A stretch of 17,178 nt of DNA. Source: JAVBQU01 sp031548675. Lineage in GTDB: Bacteria > Bacteroidota > Bacteroidia > Bacteroidales > P3. The notes below the pieces were generated by a model. That model did not search any database and had not been told where the DNA came from. It was given only the letters and a program-made list of their open reading frames with translations. This document shows, piece by piece, positions 1 to 7,425 of this stretch (its first letter is position 1; each line of letters starts with the position of its first letter). Location of the stretch: contig JAVBQU010000057.1 of NCBI GenBank assembly GCA_031548675.1, positions 1-17,178 on the forward strand, in the 5' to 3' direction. The translations under genes were made by a program, and so were the position numbers.

Positions 1-2
1 AT

Positions 3-164
3 AATCAAAATGAGTTCATAATTTCGGATGATGTTTGTTTTGTCGGAGAAATAGAGATTGTTGGTTATAAACCCTATGAAATACAAGAGTCAGAAAAAGA
101 AGGAGTTACTGTTGGGGTAACAAGGGTAAAGCATAAATGGTGGAAATTTTGGGAATTTAGATAA
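3..164 (+). CDS. 3' end of an unrecognised protein (partial)
   Basis: An open frame enters from the left edge and runs 53 codons to a TAA at 162-164. The visible C-terminus is charged and ends in an aromatic, basic cluster (residues HKWWKFWEFR). I do not recognise a family. It is not the C-terminus of PanC, the usual partner of PanD, as far as I can judge. The other two forward frames stop within the first 21 bases, so this is the only frame that can continue from outside the window. Because the start lies outside, no domain can be assigned. Confidence 0.5.
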   Translation, partial: NQNEFIISDDVCFVGEIEIVGYKPYEIQESEKEGVTVGVTRVKHKWWKFWEFR

Positions 165-340
165 GAATTTAAGCTTCATAGCGTATAAATGAGCTTGGTA
201 ATATAATTTTCAATTTCTTGATTGGAATATGTGAAAAAGATACTAGTAGTAAACTCTTAAAAAGAAACAGATTTTTAACTTTATAGACATTCAAACCTTT
301 GAACCTTTATACAATATAAGCTGTTAAACTAAAACACAGT

Positions 341-376
341 TTTACCATTCGCATTTAAAAAAAATCCATACCTTTG
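341..376 (+). promoter_or_regulatory. Bacteroidota-type promoter for panD
   Basis: TACCTTTG at 369-376 matches the Bacteroidota -7 consensus TAnnTTTG exactly. The -33 element is only approximate (TTTA at 341-344). Transcription would start near 382, giving a 5' leader of about 25 nt before the panD ATG at 406. Confidence 0.55.
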
Positions 377-405
377 CAGTCCCAAAAAACTTAGTATAGC
401 AGAAT

Positions 406-759
406 ATGCAAATAGATGTTTTAAAATCTAAGATTCATAGAGCCATCGTTACCGGAGCTTGTATTGATTATATCGGAAGCATCACGATTGATGAAGATTT
501 AATGGATGCAGTGAATATTATAGAACATGAAAGGGTTAATATTTTTAATATTAATAACGGAGAACGATTTGATACTTATGTAATTAAAGGAAAGAGGGGA
601 GCAGGTGAAATTGTAATCAATGGAGCGGCTGCCCGTAAAGTAGCAGTAGGCGATTTGGTAATTATAGTATCTTACGCTTCCATGGATTTTGAAGAAGCCA
701 AAAAACATGCCCCTTTAGTTATTTTCCCTCGCAATAATAAAATCGAAAAAACTTCATAA
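406..759 (+). CDS. panD: Aspartate 1-decarboxylase proenzyme
   Basis: PanD converts L-aspartate to beta-alanine, the amine half of pantothenate and hence of coenzyme A; it acts in the cytoplasm as a tetramer. The 117-residue length is normal for the family. The self-cleavage site is visible as Y22-I23-G24-S25: cleavage at Gly24-Ser25 turns Ser25 into the catalytic pyruvoyl group. Arg54 and Tyr58, in the conserved NNGERFDTY stretch, and the [12 protein letters not shown] segment (about 73-84) are in place. Ile replaces the Glu found before the cleavage site in E. coli, which I believe is usual in this phylum. The stop codon touches the ATG of the next gene, so the two are co-transcribed. panC is not next to it here. 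Identification is secure. Confidence 0.97.
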   Translation: MQIDVLKSKIHRAIVTGACIDYIGSITIDEDLMDAVNIIEHERVNIFNINNGERFDTYVIKGKRGAGEIVINGAAARKVAVGDLVIIVSYASMDFEEAKKHAPLVIFPRNNKIEKTS

Positions 760-1776
760 ATGAAGGATAAAGTACTACAAATTGGTAAATTTGTGTTTTT
801 TATCAGTTTAGGTGTTTTTATCATTTGGCTGTTTCAACGACAGCTGACACCTGAAGAAAAAACTAAAATTATTGATTCCTTTTATACTGCAGACTACTTT
901 TATATTTTGCTGGCAGCAATTATAACGTTGCTTGCCAATTTGTTGAGGGCTGTTGTGTGGCGTATGCTTTTACAGCCTATGAATTTCCATCCCGGATTAA
1001 ATAAAACTTTTGGAGCCGTTACCATTGGATATTTTGCCAATTTGGCATTTCCTCGTTTTGGCGAAGTACTTCGATGTGTGATTTTGAATCGTTATGACGG
1101 TATTCCAACTCAAAAATCGATAGGTACGGTTATTGTAGAACGAGTTTTGGATATGCTCGTCTTTGCCGTTATTTTTGCCGCTGTTTGCATATTGCAGTTT
1201 TCCGAAGTAAAAGATTATATGTATACCCGTTTCGGCACTGGTATAGAAGCTAAATTTGGAGATATACCTGTCTTATTAACCATATTATATATTTTTATCG
1301 GCACAGCTTTAATATTGGGAATATTCTTTTTGATTTTTCGAAAAAGAATTATTAAAAATACCCTGTATCAAAAAATAGCTCGCTTATTTAAGGATTTTCT
1401 AACAGGACTTAAATCAATCAGGGATGTAAAAAAACCTTTATTGCTTATCGTTTGCTGTATAGGAATTTGGTTACTCTATTTTCTTTCAACCTATGTAGCT
1501 TGTTTTAGTATTACAGAAACAAGTCATTTGCCGCTTATGACTGTTTTAACCGTTTTTGTCATATCCTCTTTCGGCATGATGATTACTCCCGGAGGTATAG
1601 GCTTATATCCTGTTTTGGTAGCAGAATCTTTAGCTATTTTCGGCGTATTAAAAGCATCTGGTTATGCTTTGGGTTGGATTTTATGGTCTAGCCAAACTAT
1701 AGTATACATTGCAGCAGGCTTATTCTACTTGATCTTATTTCCGATTATTTATAAGAAGCATAAATATATAATATAA
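760..1776 (+). CDS. YbhN/UPF0104-family integral membrane protein (LPG synthase TM-like)
   Basis: This 338-residue polytopic membrane protein has about eight hydrophobic segments. It resembles the membrane part of lysylphosphatidylglycerol synthase (MprF) without the cytoplasmic transferase domain. Family landmarks are PRFGEVLR near residues 98-105, ERVLD near 127-131 and PGGIG near 277-281. Such stand-alone proteins sit in the inner membrane; some relatives are implicated in lipid translocation, but the substrate here is unknown. The start codon follows the panD stop with no gap, so it is translated from the panD message. The pairing is probably transcriptional convenience, not a shared pathway. 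No obvious intrinsic terminator follows. Confidence 0.85.
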   Translation: MKDKVLQIGKFVFFISLGVFIIWLFQRQLTPEEKTKIIDSFYTADYFYILLAAIITLLANLLRAVVWRMLLQPMNFHPGLNKTFGAVTIGYFANLAFPRFGEVLRCVILNRYDGIPTQKSIGTVIVERVLDMLVFAVIFAAVCILQFSEVKDYMYTRFGTGIEAKFGDIPVLLTILYIFIGTALILGIFFLIFRKRIIKNTLYQKIARLFKDFLTGLKSIRDVKKPLLLIVCCIGIWLLYFLSTYVACFSITETSHLPLMTVLTVFVISSFGMMITPGGIGLYPVLVAESLAIFGVLKASGYALGWILWSSQTIVYIAAGLFYLILFPIIYKKHKYII

Positions 1777-1883
1777 CTCATATCGTAGTAACTAAAACAA
1801 TAATTTGATAAATTATTAAGCGCTGAAATACAGGTTTTTAAATTTTTGATTGAGAATTTGCCCTTCTTTTTACAAAAAAGATT

Positions 1884-1913
1884 TTGATAGTAAGATAAAA
1901 TTTACGAAATTTG
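1884..1913 (+). promoter_or_regulatory. Probable promoter for rpmB
   Basis: TTG at 1884-1886 lies 19 nt upstream of GAAATTTG at 1906-1913. This is one mismatch from TAnnTTTG in the first position and is correctly spaced for a Bacteroidota -33/-7 pair. The leader before the ATG at 1958 would be about 40 nt. Confidence 0.4.
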
Positions 1914-1957
1914 CAAACCCATTTAAAAAAGAAATATTCATATTAATATAAGTAACG

Positions 1958-2200
1958 ATGTCAAGATTTTGTGTAATTACAGGGAAAAAGATGATCACAG
2001 GAAATAGTATTTCTCACTCGAACATCAAAACCAAAAGAAGATTCTATCCGAATTTGCAAACTAAAAAATTCTATGTACCTCAATTTGATAGTTGGATAAC
2101 TTTAAAAGTTACTGCAGCAGGAATGCGTACAATCAATAAAAAAGGAATCGAAAACTGTTTGCAAGAATCATTAGAAAAAGGATATATCTTTTTAGCATAG
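1958..2200 (+). CDS. rpmB: 50S ribosomal protein L28
   Basis: Small basic protein of 80 residues, matching bL28 in length and sequence. The N-terminus MSRFCVITGKKMITGNSISH is the family signature, followed by the TKRRFYPNLQTKKFYV strand and a C-terminal ITLKVTAAGMRTI segment. It is a component of the large ribosomal subunit near the exit-site region. In many Bacteroidota, rpmB is followed by rpmG (L33) and a small DUF4295 gene. Neither is present here: 2201-2547 has no reading frame long enough. The N-terminal region has one cysteine (Cys5) and no CxxC zinc knuckle, i.e. the zinc-free form. Identification is secure. Confidence 0.96.
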   Translation: MSRFCVITGKKMITGNSISHSNIKTKRRFYPNLQTKKFYVPQFDSWITLKVTAAGMRTINKKGIENCLQESLEKGYIFLA

Positions 2201-2280
2201 TAGTATAAGACGGTTAATGATACCCGATTATACTTTTTATTGCTTGTATATTTTACATAAAAAATAAATCTGCACACAAA

Positions 2281-2329
2281 TTGAAAGTAAAACTTTACTA
2301 AGATTACCACAGTAGAGTTTTACTTTCAA
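2281..2329 (+). repeat. 19-bp inverted repeat downstream of rpmB
   Basis: The arms 2281-2299 and 2311-2329 are complementary except for one position that can form a G-U pair in RNA. The loop is 11 nt (2300-2310). The right arm is followed by a mixed sequence and not a T-run, so it is not a textbook intrinsic terminator, although it may still end or stabilise the rpmB message. Confidence 0.7.
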
Positions 2330-2471
2330 AGCAGAAATTTAAAGGTTTGCTTGCCTTGTTGCATTTTGATTTAGAATGCAGTCTTGTTTTCAAAAAATCC
2401 CTTGATTTACATACCGATAAGGATTTTGTCCTGATTTCAAATAAAATTTTATTATTTCAATCACAATAATT

Positions 2472-2543
2472 ATGGCTGAGAAGCACATAAATTATATTCA
2501 GATTGTTATATTATTTACCATATTACTATTAACTATTTATTAA
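2472..2543 (+). CDS. Possible 23-codon upstream ORF before rho
   Basis: An ATG at 2472 opens a 23-codon frame ending in TAA at 2541-2543, four bases before the rho start codon. The predicted peptide starts [10 protein letters not shown] and then becomes strongly hydrophobic ([13 protein letters not shown]). No Shine-Dalgarno-like purine run precedes it, though such sites are weak in this phylum. It could be a leader peptide coupled to rho translation, a tiny membrane peptide, or a chance ORF in AT-rich DNA. Only its position speaks for it. Confidence 0.25.
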   Translation: MAEKHINYIQIVILFTILLLTIY

Positions 2544-2547
2544 GTTT

Positions 2548-4293
2548 ATGTATGCAAAATCGCAATTAGACGAAATGCTATTGTCCGAATTACGGACAGT
2601 TGCAAAGGAATTTAATATTCCTAAGCACGAAAAATTACTTAAAGAGGATTTGATTTATAAAATCTTGGATTACCAAGCTGCAAATCCGACTCAAGAACAG
2701 ATAGCCAAAGAAAAGAATTTAGACCGTAAAAAAAGAGCACGTATTCCCAATACTGCACCCAAACAAAATAAACCCGGCAATCCTAATCCTACGCCCAAAG
2801 TTTCAGAACCCAAAATTGAAGAAAGAGACAATGCCGGTTTATCTCTGCAAACAGCCGATAAAGCTCCTGTTCCCCAGCCCAAAGCTCCCGTAAAGCAAGA
2901 AAAAAATCAGTTTAAGCCTTCGCCTAAAAATCAACCCAAAAAACCGACATTGCTGGATGATGATTTGTTTAAATCCATAGAAGCAGAAGAAGATATTGCA
3001 ATTGCTCCAATTCCCTTTACGGAAGAACCTATCATAGAACCTATAGCAGAACCTGTAAAAGAGGAAGAAAAACTGGCTGATAATGAGCCTGTAAAAGAGT
3101 CAATAGATGATGCAGCTAAGAAACCGGAAATGCGGGGGAAAAGAGATAAATCGCCATTAGAACATGCCATTGAATACGAAGGAATTATATCAAGCGAAGG
3201 AGTATTGGAAACAATGCCTGATGGTTATGGATTCTTGCGTTCCTCCGACTATAATTACCTAAATTCGCCTGATGATATCTATGTTTCCCAATCACAAATA
3301 AAACTATTTGGTTTAAAAACAGGAGATACAGTCAAAGGAACCATCCGCCCTCCAAAAGATGGAGAAAAATATTTTCCATTATTGAAAGTAGAATTGGTAA
3401 ACGGTCGTTCAGCAGAAGAAATTCGCGACAGAGTACCATTTGATTATTTAACGCCTCTTTTTCCTGAAGAAAAATTTACTTTGACCGGACAGCCTAATAC
3501 TTCTTTATCCATGCGTGTGATGGATTTATTTACACCTATTGGTAAAGGACAAAGAGGATTAATTGTTGCTCAACCCAAAACCGGTAAAACAACGCTTTTG
3601 AAAGAAATTGCCAATGCCATAGCTTCAAACCACCCTGAAGCTTATTTGATTGTATTGCTAATAGATGAACGTCCCGAAGAAGTAACAGATATGGCACGCA
3701 GTGTAAATGCAGAAGTAATTTCATCAACTTTTGATGAACCAGCAGAACGCCATGTGAAAATAGCCAATATAGTTTTGGAAAAAGCAAAACGCATGACAGA
3801 GTGCGGACACGATGTGGTAATTTTATTAGATAGTATTACCCGTTTAGCAAGAGCTTACAACACAGTTTCACCTGCATCAGGCAAAGTGTTGTCTGGAGGG
3901 GTAGAGGCAAACGCTTTGCAAAAGCCGAAACGATTTTTTGGAGCAGCCCGTAAAATTGAAAATGGAGGGTCATTAACTATTATTGCAACTGCGTTAACAG
4001 AAACCGGTTCGAAAATGGATGAGGTTATTTTCGAAGAATTTAAAGGAACCGGAAATATGGAGCTGCAATTAGACCGCAAAGTAGCCAATAAACGAATCTA
4101 TCCTGCAATAGATATCAATGCATCAAGTACGCGGCGCGAAGATTTACTAGTTGATAAAGAAATATTGCAACGTATGTGGGTTTTACGTAATCACCTTTCA
4201 GATATGAATCCGATAGAAGCGATGGAATTTTTGAGAGATAGAATGCATCATACCAAATCGAATGAAGAATTTCTGGTTTCGATGAATGGATAA
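2548..4293 (+). CDS. rho: Transcription termination factor Rho with long inserted linker
   Basis: Rho is a hexameric RNA-dependent ATPase that ends transcription of untranslated RNA. At 581 residues it is about 160 longer than E. coli Rho (419). The order is a Rho_N helical domain (1-47); a low-complexity Pro/Lys/Glu-rich linker (about 50-205); the RNA-binding OB fold (about 212-290, with the DGYGFLRS motif); and the RecA-like ATPase. The ATPase has Walker A around 342-349 (QPKTGKTT), Walker B at 423-428 (VVILLD), and the Q- and R-loop regions through to [11 protein letters not shown] near 500. All catalytic motifs look intact. The start at 2548 is supported because Rho_N begins immediately. 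The linker is characteristic of Bacteroidota Rho; in Bacteroides thetaiotaomicron an equivalent disordered region drives condensate formation. Confidence 0.97.
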   Translation: MYAKSQLDEMLLSELRTVAKEFNIPKHEKLLKEDLIYKILDYQAANPTQEQIAKEKNLDRKKRARIPNTAPKQNKPGNPNPTPKVSEPKIEERDNAGLSLQTADKAPVPQPKAPVKQEKNQFKPSPKNQPKKPTLLDDDLFKSIEAEEDIAIAPIPFTEEPIIEPIAEPVKEEEKLADNEPVKESIDDAAKKPEMRGKRDKSPLEHAIEYEGIISSEGVLETMPDGYGFLRSSDYNYLNSPDDIYVSQSQIKLFGLKTGDTVKGTIRPPKDGEKYFPLLKVELVNGRSAEEIRDRVPFDYLTPLFPEEKFTLTGQPNTSLSMRVMDLFTPIGKGQRGLIVAQPKTGKTTLLKEIANAIASNHPEAYLIVLLIDERPEEVTDMARSVNAEVISSTFDEPAERHVKIANIVLEKAKRMTECGHDVVILLDSITRLARAYNTVSPASGKVLSGGVEANALQKPKRFFGAARKIENGGSLTIIATALTETGSKMDEVIFEEFKGTGNMELQLDRKVANKRIYPAIDINASSTRREDLLVDKEILQRMWVLRNHLSDMNPIEAMEFLRDRMHHTKSNEEFLVSMNG

Positions 4294-4319
4294 GCTTTGT
4301 ATTTAAAGTTAATTTATAG

Positions 4320-4366
4320 TGCTATGTTTTGATAAATATTTAAAAATCAGAACATAGCATTTTTTT
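4320..4366 (+). terminator. Intrinsic terminator after rho
   Basis: A 14-bp stem (4320-4333 with 4346-4359, one G-U pair) closes a 12-nt loop and is followed by seven T residues at 4360-4366. It lies 26 nt after the rho stop codon. Confidence 0.85.
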
Positions 4367-4376
4367 AACAGTTTTT

Positions 4377-4409
4377 TTTGGGCAAATACATAGATTATTT
4401 CTACATTTG
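4377..4409 (+). promoter_or_regulatory. Bacteroidota-type promoter for the Omp28 lipoprotein gene
   Basis: TTTG at 4377-4380, 21 nt, then TACATTTG at 4402-4409: both elements match the phylum consensus exactly. It lies directly downstream of the rho terminator. The predicted start near 4415 gives a leader of about 65 nt before the ATG at 4481. Confidence 0.75.
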
Positions 4410-4480
4410 CCTACTTTTTGGAAATAAATATTGTCTTTAATAATACCAATTTTATTTATATAATTTAATCCTCTCCTTTT

Positions 4481-5353
4481 ATGAAAAAAATATTTCTCTT
4501 TGCGTTAGTTTTAGCCACAGTTGGATTTGTTTCTTGTGATCCTAAAGAAAAGGATACTGATAAAACACCGACACCAACACCTACCCCTGTAGATGAGTTA
4601 AAGGTAGATACAATACCTACCAACAAAAAAGTTCTTTTGGAAGAATATACAGGTAAAACTTGCGGTTATTGTCCCGATGGACATAAACGTGCAAATGCTT
4701 TGATGGAAGCTAACCCCGGAAATGTTTTTGTTATAAATATCCATGAGGGTAGTTATGCTAGTGGAACGCCAAACTATAAAACTTCATTTGGAGCTGCTTT
4801 GATGAATCAAACAGGGCTAACAGGATTTCCATCCGGAACTATTAATCGTCATGTTTTTAAAGGAGGAGCAATGGCTCTTAACCGTGGAGAGTGGGCTACA
4901 TATGCTGCTCAGGTTATAGCAGAACCTTCTTATGTAAATATTGCAGCTTTAGCAACCATTGATACAGACAATAGAAAAGTGCAGGTTCGTGTTAAAGTAT
5001 ACTATACTTCCGATGCTGTAAATGTTAATAATTTAAATATTGCTGTTATCCAAGATAGTATAATAGGACCTCAGTCAGGAGCAAGTACATTTTATCCTGC
5101 TATGGGAACAGATAATGCCTATCAGCATAATCACATGCTGCGTCATTTAATTACAGGACAATGGGGAGAAGCTATTGATATAAGAACCAAAGGAACTCTT
5201 TATGAAAAAACATTTTTATGGGATGTACCGGCAGATCTTAACAGTATTCCTTTATTATTAGAGAAATTAAAAGTAATTGCTTTTATTGCAGAAGATAGAA
5301 AAGATGTTGTAACTGCATGTGAAAGCCAAATTAAATACGGAAAAGTCGAATAA
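4481..5353 (+). CDS. Omp28-family lipoprotein with thioredoxin-like CxxC
   Basis: 290 residues. A lipoprotein signal peptide is clear: MKK, a hydrophobic core, and the lipobox VSC with the lipidated cysteine at residue 19. Acidic and lysine residues follow, then a Pro-Thr repeat linker (about 30-37) before the globular part. The globular domain resembles the Omp28 family, named after a Porphyromonas outer membrane protein. It has a thioredoxin-like start (VLLEEYTGKTCGYC, cysteines 61 and 64) and a likely cis-proline at 117 (GFPSG). The C-terminal half (about 150-290) is beta-rich. There is no T9SS sorting domain, so the anchor is lipid in the outer membrane. The charge pattern after Cys19 may favour surface export; that is inference. 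It is the first of three such genes in a row, but with its own promoter and a hairpin behind it. Enzymatic activity is unproven. Confidence 0.85.
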   Translation: MKKIFLFALVLATVGFVSCDPKEKDTDKTPTPTPTPVDELKVDTIPTNKKVLLEEYTGKTCGYCPDGHKRANALMEANPGNVFVINIHEGSYASGTPNYKTSFGAALMNQTGLTGFPSGTINRHVFKGGAMALNRGEWATYAAQVIAEPSYVNIAALATIDTDNRKVQVRVKVYYTSDAVNVNNLNIAVIQDSIIGPQSGASTFYPAMGTDNAYQHNHMLRHLITGQWGEAIDIRTKGTLYEKTFLWDVPADLNSIPLLLEKLKVIAFIAEDRKDVVTACESQIKYGKVE

Positions 5354-5366
5354 TTCATTTACATTA

Positions 5367-5403
5367 ATGCCATGCGTCAGCTTTTAAAGCTGACGCATGG
5401 CAT
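5367..5403 (+). terminator. Long hairpin after the Omp28 lipoprotein gene
   Basis: The 18-nt arms 5367-5384 and 5386-5403 are perfectly complementary around a single unpaired T, which in RNA would open to a small loop. A T-rich stretch follows (5405-5408 and beyond), which makes a terminator likely though not ideal. An in-frame ATG at 5397 falls inside this hairpin, which is one reason to place the next gene's start further downstream at 5454. Confidence 0.7.
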
Positions 5404-5453
5404 ATTTTATTGGTAACTTTATTTTTATATACATATTATTAGTTCGTTTTTTT

Positions 5454-7316
5454 ATGAAAAAGCATTTATTTACTCTTATTCTTTTATTAGCTTTCGCCGC
5501 ATTGAAGGCACAAACTTATTTTTCTGAAGATTTCAGCAACGGGATTCCTGCAGGATGGCAAAATATTTCTAAAGATAGTGACACTGCAAAGTGGAATTTC
5601 AATCCAACAGGAAAATGGGTCTTTTCTAGGACATGGGATGCTAAAAGCCAATCAGTTCCAACATATTATAAACCCAATAATTGGCTGATAACCTCTGCCG
5701 TTGTTTTAGACTCTGCAAAAGCCGGTGTGCGATTAACTTTTGATGTAAATGGATTTGATGCAAACTTTTATAAAGAATCATATAAAGTAATGTTGTCAAC
5801 TACAACCAATGATACTACTGCATTTACCACCACTTTAATTTCAGAAATTTTGCCTTCTTCGGGCTGGCTTACCAGGAAAATTAATTTGGATGCATATATT
5901 GGAGATACCATCTATTTAGCTTTTATCCATAATACAACAACTGAAGAAAATGCATTGTATTTAGATAACATTAAGGTATCTCAATATCCGAAGCAAGAAA
6001 TTGCTTTAACTCAAATAACCTTACCCGATTATGCACAAAAGAATGCTAATTTAAGTGTTAAAGGGACAATTCAGAATATGGGGGATGATACATTGACATC
6101 ATATTTAGCTACCTATAGTATTGATGGGGGAGTAAATGTTATTGCAGATACAGTTAAAGGAATTAAAATTCCCTATATGGGAACTCATTCTTTCACACAT
6201 AGTATTCCCGCCAAAATTGATTCAGCAGGAATACATTCTATTGTAGTAAAAGTTTTTAATCCTAACGGCATAGCTGATAGCATAGGAAATAATTCATTAA
6301 CAGGGAAAATTTCTATTTATAATGCTTCTGTAGCCCGTAAGGTATTATTGGAACATTTTACTACAGCAAAATGCCCTAACTGTCCTCCGGCTCATACAAA
6401 TATTGAAACCTGGACAAGTACTCGTCCGAACCTGATTTGGTTAGCTCATCATGCCGGTTACTATACTGATGGATTAACAGTTTCTGAAAGCGAAACTATG
6501 ATGACATTTTACAATGCAGGAGGAGGAACTTATGCCCCTGCTATTATGTTAGATAGAGTGAAGTTATCTCCGGCTGGAACAGAAAAGGGACCTGTCTTCT
6601 TCCCAAGTACCAGTTATACTCCGGGCTTATTGGATGTTCAATTAGCAAAACCTGCATTTGTTACCGTAAATTTCTCAAATGCTACTTTCAATCAAGAAAC
6701 ACGCGAGCTTTCTGTTACCGTATCAGGAGAATTTGTAGATAATATAATAAGCAGTGATTTGAGGCTTTCATTATATGCTCAAGAGAATAATTTGAAAACA
6801 ACTCCGGGACAAAGCGGTTCTCAACTTGGATTAAATTACATCCATAATCATGTTATGCGTAAAGCCATATCAGATGTATGGGGAGATAAGGTAATTACAA
6901 ATGGAAATAAAGGAACAACTTATACTAAAACATTTACCTATACACTTCCTTCTGCTTGGAAAGTATCAGATGTATCTCTGATAGCATTTGTATCGGAATA
7001 TAATACCGATGTAAATAATAGGCAGGTGTTTAATGCTGAAGTTTTCCCACTTTCTCCAATCACTTCAGTAAGCGATGATGTAACAGCAGGTCATGTATCA
7101 TTATACCCTAATCCTGCTACCTCTGAATTGAATATTAGATTAGCAAATGAAGGAAAAGCCAATTATACTATCTGTAATATTGAAGGAAAAACTGTAAAGC
7201 AAGGTATTGCAAACCAAAATGACATTATAGATATTAAAGCATTGCCTGCAGGAATGTATATTTTAAAATTGATTTCAAACGATAAAGTAAACACACTAAG
7301 ATTTGTAAAAGAATAA
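5454..7316 (+). CDS. T9SS-secreted protein: cleaved-adhesin, CARDB-like and Omp28 domains
   Basis: 620 residues from the ATG at 5454. That start puts a standard signal peptide first (MKKHLFTLILLLAFAALKAQ, cleavage probably after Ala19). Domains in order: a cleaved-adhesin/choice-of-anchor-J type beta-sandwich (about 22-180, beginning YFSEDF...GIPAGW); a CARDB-like Ig fold (about 182-290); an Omp28 thioredoxin-like domain with CPNC (cysteines 307 and 310) and a possible cis-proline at 362; and a T9SS type A sorting domain (from about 550, YPNPATSELNI, to the end at FVKE). The protein should cross the outer membrane through the type IX system, lose its tail and become surface-anchored or released. 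Cleaved-adhesin domains are known from gingipains and hemagglutinins. Specific substrate and role are unknown. Confidence 0.85.
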   Translation: MKKHLFTLILLLAFAALKAQTYFSEDFSNGIPAGWQNISKDSDTAKWNFNPTGKWVFSRTWDAKSQSVPTYYKPNNWLITSAVVLDSAKAGVRLTFDVNGFDANFYKESYKVMLSTTTNDTTAFTTTLISEILPSSGWLTRKINLDAYIGDTIYLAFIHNTTTEENALYLDNIKVSQYPKQEIALTQITLPDYAQKNANLSVKGTIQNMGDDTLTSYLATYSIDGGVNVIADTVKGIKIPYMGTHSFTHSIPAKIDSAGIHSIVVKVFNPNGIADSIGNNSLTGKISIYNASVARKVLLEHFTTAKCPNCPPAHTNIETWTSTRPNLIWLAHHAGYYTDGLTVSESETMMTFYNAGGGTYAPAIMLDRVKLSPAGTEKGPVFFPSTSYTPGLLDVQLAKPAFVTVNFSNATFNQETRELSVTVSGEFVDNIISSDLRLSLYAQENNLKTTPGQSGSQLGLNYIHNHVMRKAISDVWGDKVITNGNKGTTYTKTFTYTLPSAWKVSDVSLIAFVSEYNTDVNNRQVFNAEVFPLSPITSVSDDVTAGHVSLYPNPATSELNIRLANEGKANYTICNIEGKTVKQGIANQNDIIDIKALPAGMYILKLISNDKVNTLRFVKE

Positions 7317-7333
7317 ATTATCTTATCTAAAAA

Positions 7334-7366
7334 AACGAGAGACTATTTAAACTGGAGTCTCTCGTT
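7334..7366 (+). terminator. Hairpin after the first T9SS cargo gene
   Basis: The 11-bp perfect stem 7334-7344/7356-7366 has an 11-nt loop and a short following T-rich segment (7368-7370). It lies 17 nt after the stop codon. The T-run is poor, so efficiency is uncertain. Confidence 0.65.
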
Positions 7367-7378
7367 CTTTAGAGATAC

Positions 7379-7386
7379 TAAATTTG
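7379..7386 (+). promoter_or_regulatory. -7 promoter element for the second T9SS cargo gene
   Basis: TAAATTTG matches TAnnTTTG exactly and lies 39 nt before the ATG at 7426. A TTTG -33 box is not evident, since the expected position overlaps the preceding hairpin. If it is real, the gene has its own start after the terminator. Confidence 0.45.
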
Positions 7387-7425
7387 TAGAATTTACTATT
7401 TTTGAACTATATAAATAATAGAATT

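Larger units (their letters stand above)
2201..2547. other. Intergenic region between rpmB and rho
   Basis: This 347-nt stretch has no ORF of credible gene length. It contains a long inverted repeat (2281-2329), a smaller TGCATT/AATGCA inverted repeat near 2359-2379, and a 23-codon ORF at 2472-2543 just before rho. I could not identify a convincing TAnnTTTG promoter box for rho. The AT-rich sequence after 2440 looks like an unstructured leader. Confidence 0.5.

Noticed and set aside
5397..5453. Upstream in-frame start for the first T9SS cargo protein
   Set aside because: It lies inside the 3' hairpin of the previous gene and would put 19 hydrophobic residues before a perfectly good MKK signal peptide at 5454.
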